Assembly (NCBI GenBank): GCA_052435735.1
Contig: JBQVNB010000004.1
Location: forward strand, 207,717 to 271,716
Origin: Aliihoeflea sp052435735
GTDB lineage: Bacteria > Pseudomonadota > Alphaproteobacteria > Rhizobiales > Rhizobiaceae
Direction of reading: 5' to 3'
Length of the DNA stretch: 64,000 bases
Of the stretch, positions 27,794-36,224 are shown piece after piece. Numbering within the stretch: position 1 is the stretch's first letter; each line of letters begins with the position of its first letter. The position numbers and the translations under genes are program-made. The notes under the pieces were generated by a model, which saw only the letters and a list, made by a program, of their open reading frames with translations, made no database searches and was not told where the DNA came from.

Positions 27794-27897
27794 GCAGACC
27801 GATACGACATCACGTCGATTTGCGCCAGTTGAAGGGAAACCAAATGGCAAGCGCATGCGTATGGGGATGTCATAGCCACAAAAGCGGGAACTGCCAG

Positions 27898-28278
27898 ATG
27901 AATAGCAAAGCCTTGGCCATTGCGCTTGCCGCGTTGATCGTCACGCCCGCAGTCGCCCAGACATTGGGCGGTCCTGAAATCGAAAGCCTGATCGGTGACA
28001 AGCGTGTCCTGCTCTCCACGCCTTACGGCCTCGAGCTGCCCCTCCGCTATGGCGCCGGCGGCGAGGTTTCGGGTGATATTTCCGGCTTCACGATGGCGTC
28101 CATGTTCACGCCCAGCGAAACCGGGCGGTGGTGGGTCGAGAGCGACCAGCTCTGCCAGCAATTCCCGACATGGTATGACGGCCAGACTTTCTGCTTCGCG
28201 ATCGAACGGACGGGCGAAAGCTCCATATCTTGGACTAGGAACGACGGTCTTTCCGGAACGGCGAGGATCGAAGGCTGA
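27898..28278 (+). CDS. Unknown exported protein (126 aa)
   Basis: Small secreted protein with a clean signal peptide (MNSKALAIALAALIVTPAVAQTLG). The mature domain of ~105 residues is beta-rich, with two cysteines in DQLCQQFPTWYDGQTFCFAI. This WW/Cys pattern resembles small Hyphomicrobiales exported domains such as DUF995, but I cannot confirm that. The ATG at 27898 is preferred over upstream frame extensions because of the signal peptide. Monocistronic; the ~200 bp between it and rlpA hold no further gene that I can see. Confidence 0.65.
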   Translation: MNSKALAIALAALIVTPAVAQTLGGPEIESLIGDKRVLLSTPYGLELPLRYGAGGEVSGDISGFTMASMFTPSETGRWWVESDQLCQQFPTWYDGQTFCFAIERTGESSISWTRNDGLSGTARIEG

Positions 28279-28484
28279 GCGATCGACAGTTTTAGTCAAA
28301 CTTTAACCATGCCGGTAACGACACCGCACTGGCCACAATCATGCCCGGTTCCAAACACAATCGATTAATACGCAGCTAAACAATTCGTGCGATCCACAGG
28401 ATTGCTCGATGGTGGACGCAGGCAACACGTCCAAATAGATTTTGGCTGCGCATATTCGACGCGTTGAGGATCGGGGACATACTC

Positions 28485-29690
28485 ATGGCCGAACTGGGGC
28501 GCCGCAAGGCAAAGACGCTTGGCTCGATCCTGGCTCTGACCTGTGGTGCGGCACTTCTCGCCGCCTGCTCATCCGGTCCCTCGCAGGTCGCCAGCGGCAA
28601 GCCGAATCGCTCAAAGGAATATTTCGCCGAATCCGAATATGGCGTGAAAGCCAGCCCGCGCGTCTCGCACCTTGCGACGAACCTGCCGCGCGGCGGCGGT
28701 CGCGATCAGGTCGGCCGCCCCTATCAGGTGCGTGGCAAGTGGTACACGCCGAAGGAAGACCCAAACTACCGCAGCGCCGGTCTGGCAAGCTGGTATGGCG
28801 ATGCCTTCCACGGCCGCCTGACGGCCAATGGCGAAGTCTACGACAAGACGCATCTGACCGCGGCCCATCCGACCATGCCGCTGCCAAGCTATGCGCGCGT
28901 GACCAACAAGAAGAACGGCAGCTCGGTCATCGTGCGTGTCAACGATCGCGGACCGTTCGCCAAGGGCCGCGTGATCGACCTGTCGCAGCGCGCGGCGGAG
29001 ATGCTGGACTACAAGAACAGCGGTGTTGCCGAGGTCGCCGTGGAATATGTCGGCCGCGCCCCGCTACACGGCCTCGACGACCAGTACCTGATGGCGTCCT
29101 ATCGCCCGGGCGGCGCAGCGCCGAGCCCGTCTGATGGTCTGCCAACAGGCGTCATGATCGCCATGAACGGCTCGACGCCGACGTCCCCCGTGACAAGCGC
29201 CGCGCCGATGCCGCAGGCAGCACCCTTTCCGGGCCAGTTGACGGCGACGCCGGCAGCCGATGGCCACATCGTCCTTCCCGACATCGTCCCGATCGCGCCT
29301 GCGCGTCCGTCGCCGACACTCGCATCGGTCGGTGGTGGGTTCGATGGTCTTCTGGCCTATGCCGAAGAACGAGCAGGCGGCGCAGCCGCGCTTCAAAGTT
29401 TCGCGGCGCATCGCCTGAATGCCGAAGCCATCGTCGCCTCTTATGCGAAGTCGACCGCCGGTGGCACCGGCGCTCCCGCCTTCGTCGCCGCCGGCACTTT
29501 TGCGTCGAAGGCCGAAGCACTGGCCGTCGCCGCCCAGTTCGCCTCGCTCGCCGATGCCGCGATCGAAGCCGACCCCTCTGATAAGTGGTTCGCGGTCAGC
29601 GTCGAAGAGAATGGCGGCGCTTCGCTCGACCAGATCCTTCGCCATGCCTGGACGCACGGCGCCCCGGACGCGATGATCGTCCGCGACTGA
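28485..29690 (+). CDS. rlpA: Septal-ring lytic transglycosylase RlpA with SPOR domain
   Basis: Outer-membrane lipoprotein that cleaves stem-less peptidoglycan at division sites (established for RlpA of Pseudomonas). 401 residues from the ATG at 28485. The lipobox LLAAC is at about 24-28, then a linker, the double-psi beta-barrel domain (GLASWYGDAFHGRLTANGE through NDRGPFAKGRVIDLS, about 100-175), a long Ala/Pro linker, and a C-terminal SPOR-like repeat (from FVAAGTFASKAEA) that binds denuded glycan. In relatives rlpA usually sits directly upstream of dacF-tmk-holB; here it is ~22 kb away. Confidence 0.92.
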   Translation: MAELGRRKAKTLGSILALTCGAALLAACSSGPSQVASGKPNRSKEYFAESEYGVKASPRVSHLATNLPRGGGRDQVGRPYQVRGKWYTPKEDPNYRSAGLASWYGDAFHGRLTANGEVYDKTHLTAAHPTMPLPSYARVTNKKNGSSVIVRVNDRGPFAKGRVIDLSQRAAEMLDYKNSGVAEVAVEYVGRAPLHGLDDQYLMASYRPGGAAPSPSDGLPTGVMIAMNGSTPTSPVTSAAPMPQAAPFPGQLTATPAADGHIVLPDIVPIAPARPSPTLASVGGGFDGLLAYAEERAGGAAALQSFAAHRLNAEAIVASYAKSTAGGTGAPAFVAAGTFASKAEALAVAAQFASLADAAIEADPSDKWFAVSVEENGGASLDQILRHAWTHGAPDAMIVRD

Positions 29691-29883
29691 TCTCACCTCG
29701 TTGCAGCCTGGAACGCGTCGTGATCGGGCGCGTTACTGTCTAGTTGCTGGCCGAATCCGAACCAATCCGCACAAGGATTGGGCAGGTTACCCAGCGCGAC
29801 TGCAAAAGGGGGATCTCCATCATTTCAAGCACTTGCTTTTTCCTGAGCGAAGCTTTCGAATGCGACCACAGGGGAGTTGTCGC

Positions 29884-31296
29884 GTGGTAGCTTTTGACGA
29901 AATGCGCCCGGAGAGCGCCGGGCTCCGCAATCCATATTCCGAGTATGACAACTGGCTGAGCGAGCAGGATACGGCTCGCCTCGGACAGAAGATGAAGGAT
30001 GCCGAAAACGTCTTTCGTCGGACCGGCATCACCTTCGCCGTCTATGGCGAGCAGAACGCTGCCGAGCGTCTCATCCCCTTCGATATCGTCCCGCGAATTC
30101 TTGCCGGTGCCGAATGGCGGCGGTTGACGCAGGGCATCGAGCAGCGCGTGCAAGCCTTGAACGCGTTCCTCGAAGACATCTACCACCGCCAGGAAATCCT
30201 GCGGGCAGGGCGCATCCCGCGCGAACTCATCGCCGGCAACGTCGCCTTCCTGCCGGAGATGATCGGCGTGCGTCCGCCGGCCGGCGTCTATACGCACATC
30301 ATCGGCACGGACATCGTGCGGACCGCCGAAAACGAGTTCTTCGTTCTGGAGGACAATGCACGCACGCCCTCCGGCGTCTCGTACATGATCGAGAACCGCG
30401 AGACGATGATGCAGCTCTTTCCCGAGCTCTTCAAACGCATCAAGGTTCGTCCCGTCGAGAACTATCCGCAATTGCTGCGCCAGTCGCTGGCGGCGGTCGC
30501 CCCGCGCTCGGCCGACGAGCAGCCGACGATCGCGGTACTGACGCCCGGCAGCTTCAACTCGGCCTATTTCGAGCACGCCTTCCTCGCCGACCACATGGGT
30601 GTCGAGCTCGTCGAGGGGCAGGATCTGCGCGTCGTGGATGGCCATGTCGCCATGCGCACGACCGAAGGCTACAAGCGCATCGACGTACTCTACAGGCGCG
30701 TCGACGACGATTTCCTCGATCCGCTGACCTTCAATCCGGATTCGGTCCTCGGCGTGCCAGGGATCATGGACGTCTACCGCGCCGGCAACATCACCATCGC
30801 CAATGCGCCGGGCACCGGCATCGCCGACGACAAGGCGATCTATTCCTACATGCCCGAAATCGTCGAGTTCTATACCGGCCGAAAGGCGATTCTCGGCAAC
30901 ATCCCGACCTGGCGCTGCTCGGAGGCGGACAGCCTCGCCTACGTGCTGGAGCACCTTGGTGACCTCGTCGTCAAGGAAGTGCACGGCTCGGGCGGCTACG
31001 GCATGCTGGTCGGCCCTGCCGCCTCGAAGAAGGAGCGCGAGGCTTTCGCCGAAAAGCTGCGCGCCCGGCCAAGCAACTATATCGCCCAGCCAACGCTCGC
31101 GCTGTCGACCTGCCCGATCCTGACGGACGCCGGTCTCGCGCCGCGCCATGTCGATCTGCGCCCGTTCGTTCTGGTGTCGGACCGCATCCGCATCGTTCCC
31201 GGTGGGCTGACGCGTGTTGCCCTCAAGCCCGGTTCCCTCGTCGTCAACTCCTCGCAAGGGGGCGGCACGAAGGACACCTGGGTTCTGGACGATTAG
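29884..31296 (+). CDS. Circularly permuted ATP-grasp protein (COG2308) of the Anbu operon
   Basis: 470-residue protein of the circularly permuted ATP-grasp type 2 family (formerly DUF404/DUF407), predicted to form an amide or peptide-like bond at the cost of ATP. The GTG at 29884 has an AGGGGAG site 7 bp upstream; frame extension beyond it is not protein-like. Conserved stretches include GTDIVRTAENEFFVLEDNARTPSGVSYMIENR (ligand region) and VVKEVHGSGGYGMLVGP (glycine-rich ATP loop). First gene of four: alpha-E protein 12 bp downstream, then transglutaminase and Anbu. This is the known Anbu gene set. The substrate is unknown. Confidence 0.92.
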   Translation: MVAFDEMRPESAGLRNPYSEYDNWLSEQDTARLGQKMKDAENVFRRTGITFAVYGEQNAAERLIPFDIVPRILAGAEWRRLTQGIEQRVQALNAFLEDIYHRQEILRAGRIPRELIAGNVAFLPEMIGVRPPAGVYTHIIGTDIVRTAENEFFVLEDNARTPSGVSYMIENRETMMQLFPELFKRIKVRPVENYPQLLRQSLAAVAPRSADEQPTIAVLTPGSFNSAYFEHAFLADHMGVELVEGQDLRVVDGHVAMRTTEGYKRIDVLYRRVDDDFLDPLTFNPDSVLGVPGIMDVYRAGNITIANAPGTGIADDKAIYSYMPEIVEFYTGRKAILGNIPTWRCSEADSLAYVLEHLGDLVVKEVHGSGGYGMLVGPAASKKEREAFAEKLRARPSNYIAQPTLALSTCPILTDAGLAPRHVDLRPFVLVSDRIRIVPGGLTRVALKPGSLVVNSSQGGGTKDTWVLDD

Positions 31297-31308
31297 AGGG
31301 GGCGACGG

Positions 31309-32250
31309 ATGCTGCTGGGACGCACGGCCAATGGCCTCTACTGGATGGCCCGCTACATCGAGCGGGCCGAGAATATGGCGCGCCTCGTCGATGCGGGCCT
31401 GCGAATGGCGCTGACGCGCAACGAAGGCGACGTCGAGGAATGGACCTCGGTCATCGTCTCGAGCGGCGTCGAGGCCGGCTACCGGCAGAAGCACTCCGAG
31501 TTCAACGCCGCCAATGTCTGCGACTTTCTCCTGCGCGACACCGAGAACGGCTCGAGCGTCCTTTCTTCGATCGAGACCGCGCGCACCAATGCGCGCATGG
31601 TGCGAACGGCGCTGACCCGCGAGACCTGGGAGAGCATCAACGACGCCTGGATGTCGTTCCGGCGCATGCTGGCCGCCCCGATCGACGAGCGCGAGGTGCC
31701 GAAGGTCCTCGACGCGATCAAGCGCGAGACGGCACAGATCCGCGGCGCGTTCCAGGGCACGATGCTGCGCAACGAGATCTACGACTTCTGCCAGCTCGGC
31801 CTCTATGTCGAGCGCGCCGACAACACCGCGCGCATTCTCGACGTCAAATACTACGTGCTCCTGCCGTCGATCTCCTGGGTCGGCTCGTCGATGGACAACT
31901 ACCAGTGGGAGTCGATCCTGCGCTCGGTCTCGGCGCACCGGTCGTACCGCTGGGTCTATGATGCCGCTTACAAACCGACCAACATCGCCGAATTCCTGAT
32001 CCTGTCGCGCCGCATGCCGCGTTCGCTCGCCTTTTGCTACCGCATGATCGACGAGAGCCTCGAAGGTCTCGCCAACGACTACGGCAACCGCCACGCCTCG
32101 CACGAGATGTGCGAGAACACGCTGGCGCGCATGAAGCGGATGACGATCAAGGACGTGCTGGACGAGGGGCTTCACGAATACCTGACGGATTTCCTCGTCC
32201 GCACCAACAATCTGGGCGACCAGGTCGCGCGCGACTACAGGTTCTTCTGA
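31309..32250 (+). CDS. Alpha-E domain protein (COG2307, DUF403) of the Anbu operon
   Basis: 313-residue almost wholly helical protein of the alpha-E family, named for its conserved helical glutamates; biochemical role unknown. The N-terminus MLLGRTANGLYWMARYIERAENMARL is the family landmark, and LYVERADNTARILDVKYY repeats the ER-(A)-(D/E)-N pattern near residue 165. It is always found beside permuted ATP-grasp genes and is sometimes fused to them, so the two probably act together. The stop is one base before the transglutaminase start, indicating tight coupling. Confidence 0.92.
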   Translation: MLLGRTANGLYWMARYIERAENMARLVDAGLRMALTRNEGDVEEWTSVIVSSGVEAGYRQKHSEFNAANVCDFLLRDTENGSSVLSSIETARTNARMVRTALTRETWESINDAWMSFRRMLAAPIDEREVPKVLDAIKRETAQIRGAFQGTMLRNEIYDFCQLGLYVERADNTARILDVKYYVLLPSISWVGSSMDNYQWESILRSVSAHRSYRWVYDAAYKPTNIAEFLILSRRMPRSLAFCYRMIDESLEGLANDYGNRHASHEMCENTLARMKRMTIKDVLDEGLHEYLTDFLVRTNNLGDQVARDYRFF

Positions 32251-32251
32251 G

Positions 32252-33046
32252 ATGCTGCTCAACATCGTCCACCAGACGACCTATCGTTACGACCAGAGCC
32301 TGCCCTACGCGCTGCAGCGCGTGCGGCTGTTCCCCCGAACCGATGCGCTGCAGACGGTCGACCGCTGGGAACTGTCATATGAAGGCGCGCGCGAGGAAGT
32401 GCGCTTCGTCGACCATTTCGGCAACCAGTGCCGGCTTTTGAGCACCGAACCGGGCGCGACCCAGATCGTCATCACGGCGAAGGGCATGGTGACGACGCGC
32501 GACCAGACCGGCGTCGCCGGGCAGCATGCCGGTTTCGCGCCGCTCTGGCTTTTCGAGCGGGAAACGCCGCTGACCAAACCTTCGCCCGCCATCGCGGCGC
32601 TGTCCAAGCCTCTTGGCGGCCCTGAAACGCTTGGTCGCCTACATGAACTGATGGATCTGGTTCTGGAACGTGTCGCCTATGTCTCAGGGTCGACGACGTC
32701 GGAAACCACGGCTGATGAGGCGTTGGCGGCCGGGCAGGGCGTCTGCCAGGATCACGCGCACATCTTCATCGCCGCCGTGCGCATGCAGGGCCTCCCGGCG
32801 CGTTACGTCAGCGGCTATCTCATGATGGACGACACGACGCAGCAGGTTGCCACCCACGCCTGGGCGGAAGCGCATGTCCCCGGGCTCGGCTGGGTCGGTT
32901 TCGACGTTTCCAACGGCATCTGCCCGGACGAGCGCTATGTCCGCGTCGCTTTCGGCCGCGACTACCGCGACGCGATGCCCGTCGCCGGAATCCGTCAGGG
33001 ACAAGCCCACGAACAGCTTGAAGTGCGTGTGACTGTCGAGCAGTAA
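32252..33046 (+). CDS. Transglutaminase-like cysteine protease/amidase of the Anbu operon
   Basis: 264-residue cytoplasmic protein with an N-terminal bacterial transglutaminase-associated domain (YRYDQSLPYALQRVRLFPR) and a transglutaminase-like core. The catalytic triad is visible: Cys165 (GQGVCQDHAHIF), His202 (ATHAWAEAHVPG) and Asp218 (GFDVSNG). It has no signal peptide. It could cut or transfer acyl groups on the peptide-like product that the operon's ATP-grasp enzyme may make (inference). It starts one base after the alpha-E stop; Anbu starts 33 bp downstream. Confidence 0.92.
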   Translation: MLLNIVHQTTYRYDQSLPYALQRVRLFPRTDALQTVDRWELSYEGAREEVRFVDHFGNQCRLLSTEPGATQIVITAKGMVTTRDQTGVAGQHAGFAPLWLFERETPLTKPSPAIAALSKPLGGPETLGRLHELMDLVLERVAYVSGSTTSETTADEALAAGQGVCQDHAHIFIAAVRMQGLPARYVSGYLMMDDTTQQVATHAWAEAHVPGLGWVGFDVSNGICPDERYVRVAFGRDYRDAMPVAGIRQGQAHEQLEVRVTVEQ

Positions 33047-33079
33047 TCGTCGATACGCACTTTCTCTGGCAGCGATTCG

Positions 33080-33808
33080 ATGACCTATTGCGTTGGCCTC
33101 AAGATCGATCGAGGGCTCGTCTTCATGTCCGATACGCGGACGAATGCGGGCATTGACAGCATTTCGACATTTCGCAAGATGACGGTCTGGAAAAAGGAAG
33201 GCGAGCGCGTCATCGTCCTTCTCTCGGCCGGAAATCTGGCGACCACGCAATCCGTCGTCAGCCTTCTCGACGAACGCTCCAAGGCGCACGCGGACCGCGC
33301 GCCGTCCATCCTCGAAACGCCCTCCATGTTCCAGACGGCGCGTCTCGTCGGCGACACGGTCAAGGAGGTTATCTCGAACTCGGCGCCCGTCGGCCAGCGC
33401 GCCGACGCGTTCGGGGCTTCCTTTATTCTGGGCGGGCAGATGAAGGGCTCGGAACCGCGCCTCTTCATGATCTATCCCGAAGGCAACTTCATCGAAGCGT
33501 CCGACGACACGCCATTCTTCCAGATCGGCGAGACCAAATACGGCAAGCCGATCCTAGTCCGCGCCTACGACCCACAGATGACGTTCGCCGAGACAGCGAA
33601 GCTTCTGATGGTTTCGTTCGATTCCACACTGAAATCGAACCTCTCGGTAGGCCTGCCGCTCGACATGCTGTTTCTCGCCCGCGACACATTCAGGATCGAA
33701 CTCCAGAAGCGCATCGGCGGTGACGATCCGTATTACCGACAGATTTCGGAAGGTTGGTCCGACGCACTCAGAAACGCGTTCAAGAGCCTTCCCGATTTCC
33801 CGGGCTGA
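33080..33808 (+). CDS. anbu: Anbu, proteasome-like peptidase
   Basis: 242-residue member of the Anbu family (bacterial proteasome homologue, Ntn-hydrolase fold). After Met removal the N-terminal nucleophile is Thr (MTYCVGLK). Counting it as Thr1 puts the supporting residues at Asp17 (SDTRTN) and Lys32 (FRKM), as in proteasome beta subunits. The family assembles into large open-ring or lock-washer oligomers in published structures; no processive protease activity has been firmly shown. It is the last gene of the ATP-grasp/alpha-E/transglutaminase operon. A bidirectional hairpin terminator follows. Confidence 0.92.
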   Translation: MTYCVGLKIDRGLVFMSDTRTNAGIDSISTFRKMTVWKKEGERVIVLLSAGNLATTQSVVSLLDERSKAHADRAPSILETPSMFQTARLVGDTVKEVISNSAPVGQRADAFGASFILGGQMKGSEPRLFMIYPEGNFIEASDDTPFFQIGETKYGKPILVRAYDPQMTFAETAKLLMVSFDSTLKSNLSVGLPLDMLFLARDTFRIELQKRIGGDDPYYRQISEGWSDALRNAFKSLPDFPG

Positions 33809-33813
33809 ATGCA

Positions 33814-33837
33814 GAAAGGCGGCCGAAGCCGCCTTTC
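33814..33837. terminator. Bidirectional terminator between anbu and BA14K gene
   Basis: A perfect 10-bp stem, GAAAGGCGGC / GCCGCCTTTC, closes a CGAA tetraloop. It gives a short T-run on either strand and lies between the convergent stops at 33808 and 33860. Confidence 0.82.
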
Positions 33838-33859
33838 GAAGTCCGAATATTGTTGCCGA

Positions 33860-34417
33860 TCAATAGTAGGGCGAACGGCACTCGCGACGTGGCCCGTTAT
33901 AGGGCTGGAACGTGTTGTCCGAGGCGCGGTAGGACCGATAGCGGTCATAGCACCACTCGACATGCGCGCTGCCATAGTCACGGACGACGCGGCGCGGCGG
34001 GGAAGCGATTGCACCACCGACGATGGCGCCCGTGATGAAGGCAGCGGCCGGATACCAGAACCCATCGTCATAGCGGCGATATCCAGGCCGATAATCGCGG
34101 TAGCCGCGATGCCCACGATAGTAGCCGCCCCGGCGGTCACGGTCGCGGTCCCAGCGACGATCAGCGCGCCGGTCGCGATCCCAGCGACGGTCGGCCCTGC
34201 GCTCGATGCGACGCTCGACATTGCCGGCCCAGGGGCTGAACTGGCGATCCGGGTTGACCGCTCTGAACGAGCCGGGGAACTGCCCTTGATTGGTCTGGAC
34301 CTGCTGGATCGCAGACGGGGCTGAAGTCTCGACGCGCGGCAGCGCCGACGCCGTTCCCGTCATGCCGAGCGGCAGCGCCATGGCAAGCGCAATGAAGCCG
34401 GATAGGATCTTTTGCAT
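33860..34417 (-). CDS. BA14K family exported protein
   Basis: 185-residue exported or membrane-anchored protein of the BA14K family, first described as a Brucella immunoreactive lectin-like protein. From the ATG at 34417 a signal peptide (IALAMALPLGMTGTASA) is followed by a low-complexity Arg/Asp/Trp region built on repeats of RRADRRWDRDR and a Tyr/Arg/Gly-rich stretch. A short hydrophobic glycine-rich segment (AAAFITGAIVGGAIA) is next, and the hallmark C-terminal motif HVEWCYDRYRSYRASDNTF...CRSPYY. Monocistronic. The low-complexity part is strongly basic and probably not folded. Confidence 0.9.
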   Translation of the reverse strand: MQKILSGFIALAMALPLGMTGTASALPRVETSAPSAIQQVQTNQGQFPGSFRAVNPDRQFSPWAGNVERRIERRADRRWDRDRRADRRWDRDRDRRGGYYRGHRGYRDYRPGYRRYDDGFWYPAAAFITGAIVGGAIASPPRRVVRDYGSAHVEWCYDRYRSYRASDNTFQPYNGPRRECRSPYY

Positions 34418-34518
34418 AACGACCTCCGAATCTTGTGGAACCAATGTCCCTTTGTGACAGAATGAAATGACGCCACGTAAGTTCCCAAGCCGATCGCGCT
34501 AACGCACAAGAAGCGATC

Positions 34519-34537
34519 AAAAACGGGTGATCACCCC
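34519..34537 (-). terminator. Possible terminator overlapping the moeA stop codon
   Basis: On the minus strand the palindrome GGGTGATCACCC (34525-34536) contains the TGA stop of moeA and is followed by GTTTTT. The stem is short, so this is a weak but plausible end for the ppiD-trpDC-moaC-moeA transcript. Confidence 0.4.
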
Positions 34538-35739
34538 ATCGGCCGCAACATCAGGATGCGGCACGGGTCGCCGGAGCGCTGTGCAGGGGCGTAGGGCGCG
34601 CGCACGATCAGGCAGTTCGCACGCGCCAGGATCCGCAACATCGACGAATCCTGCATTGCAAGTGGCGAGACGATCAAGTCGCCTTCTTCATCCAGACGTG
34701 CGATCGCGCGGACATAGTCCTGCCGGCGATCGTTTTCGGCGAGTACGCCGTCGAGAACCGCCTTCGGCAAGTGCTGATCCGTCGGCAGACCCTGCAACGC
34801 GGCGAGCAAAGGACGCAGGAAGAGATCGGCGCAAACCATTGCCGAAACTGGATTTCCCGGCAGGCCAAGCACCGATGCCCGCCCCAGCCGACCCGCCATC
34901 AGCGGCTTGCCGGGCCGCATCGCGATCTTCCAGAAGGCGAGGTCCACACCTTTCGCGGCGAACGCCTTTGCCGTCAGGTCGTGATCGCCGACCGACGCGC
35001 CACCGAGCGTGACGATCACATCGCTGGTCTGGGCGACGGCCCGATCCAGCGCAAAGCCGATGCTCTCCAGATCATCGCCCACGATACCGAGATCGATCGC
35101 TTCGCCGCCGGAATCGCGGACGATCTGCGCGACGCCGAAACTGTTCGACGCGATGATCTGGTCATCCGTTCGCGAAGCTCCCGGCTGCACGAGTTCATCG
35201 CCCGTGGCGATGATCGCGACTCTCGGCCGGCGCACCACGCGAACGCGGTCCGCATCGGCCGCCGCGATCAGCGCCAATGCCTGCGGATCGATCCGCCGAC
35301 CGGCCTCCAGCAGAACGTCGCCCGAATGGAAATCCAGCCCCGCCTTGCGAATATGCCGACCGGCGGCCACGGTCTCGACGGCCGTGACGACGTCGCCTTC
35401 ACGCTTCGCGTTCTCCTGGATCAGGATCGTGTCAGCGCCTTGCGGGACGGGCGCCCCGGTGAAGATACGCACGGCCTCGCCATCGCCCAGACTGCCGGCG
35501 AACCGACGGCCGGCAGCGGATTCGCCGATCACGGTCAGCCGGGCAGGGACCCTGTCGATATCGACCGCGCGAACCGCGTAGCCGTCCATGGCGGATGCGT
35601 CGAAGGGCGGATGCGTCCGGCTGGCGAGGATCGGGGCCGAAAGGACGCGGTTACCTGCCGAATGCAGCTCCACTGCTTCGCTTTCGAGCGGCTCGACGCC
35701 GCCGAGCAGCCGTTCGAGCGCCTCGGCGACCGGTATCAT
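34531..35739 (-). CDS. moeA: Molybdopterin molybdenumtransferase MoeA
   Basis: Inserts molybdate into adenylated molybdopterin to make molybdenum cofactor; cytoplasmic. 402 residues from the ATG at 35739. Landmarks are FDASAMDGYAVRAVDI (about 50-65), FTGAPVPQGADTIL (about 98-111), IATGDELVQPG in the MogA-like domain (about 185-195), VIVTLGGASVGDHD (about 255-268) and the GLPGNPVSAMV loop. The C-terminal domain IV follows. Its ATG overlaps the moaC TGA (ATGA), so it is translationally coupled. In related genomes lexA usually follows; here the next gene is BA14K. Confidence 0.96.
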   Translation of the reverse strand: MIPVAEALERLLGGVEPLESEAVELHSAGNRVLSAPILASRTHPPFDASAMDGYAVRAVDIDRVPARLTVIGESAAGRRFAGSLGDGEAVRIFTGAPVPQGADTILIQENAKREGDVVTAVETVAAGRHIRKAGLDFHSGDVLLEAGRRIDPQALALIAAADADRVRVVRRPRVAIIATGDELVQPGASRTDDQIIASNSFGVAQIVRDSGGEAIDLGIVGDDLESIGFALDRAVAQTSDVIVTLGGASVGDHDLTAKAFAAKGVDLAFWKIAMRPGKPLMAGRLGRASVLGLPGNPVSAMVCADLFLRPLLAALQGLPTDQHLPKAVLDGVLAENDRRQDYVRAIARLDEEGDLIVSPLAMQDSSMLRILARANCLIVRAPYAPAQRSGDPCRILMLRPMG

Positions 35740-36224
35740 GGCTTCTGCTCGTCGCGGCGAAAATCGCCCGACTTGCCGCCGCTCTTTTCCACCAGCCGCA
35801 CGTCGCCGATGATCATAGCCTTGTCGAGCGCCTTCGCCATGTCGTAGATCGTCAGGCAGGCGACCGACACGGCCGTCAACGCCTCCATCTCGACGCCCGT
35901 CTGGCCTTTCAGCCGCACCTCTGCGGCAACCCGAAGGCCGGGTAGCGCATGATCTGGCTCGATCTCGACGGTGATCCTGGTCAGGAGCAGCGGATGGCAC
36001 AGCGGAATGAGCTCGGATGTCTTCTTGGCAGCCATGATGCCTGCGATGCGCGCCGTACCGAGCACATCGCCCTTCTTGGCATTGCCGGCCAGAATCGCCT
36101 CGAGCGTCGCCGGCTCCATGCGCACGTGCCCCTTCGCAAGCGCGACGCGCTGCGTCTCGTCCTTGGTTCCGACATCGACCATGTGGGCTTCGCCGGTTGC
36201 GCCGATATGCGTGAGGCCGCTCAT
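35736..36224 (-). CDS. moaC: Cyclic pyranopterin monophosphate synthase MoaC
   Basis: Second step of molybdenum cofactor synthesis: converts the cyclic dihydro-GTP product of MoaA into cyclic pyranopterin monophosphate. 162 residues, the usual size. Conserved motifs are MVDVGTKDETQRVALA (residues 15-30), LIPLCHPLLLT (containing the catalytic His) and GVEMEALTAVSVACLTIYDMAKALDK with the conserved Met-Glu pair. Coupled by 4-bp ATGA overlaps both to trpC upstream and moeA downstream. Confidence 0.97.
   Translation of the reverse strand: MSGLTHIGATGEAHMVDVGTKDETQRVALAKGHVRMEPATLEAILAGNAKKGDVLGTARIAGIMAAKKTSELIPLCHPLLLTRITVEIEPDHALPGLRVAAEVRLKGQTGVEMEALTAVSVACLTIYDMAKALDKAMIIGDVRLVEKSGGKSGDFRRDEQKP

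Noticed and set aside
29740..32265. An 841-codon open frame antisense to the Anbu operon
   Set aside because: High-GC antisense shadow; the plus-strand genes show family motifs and active-site residues.
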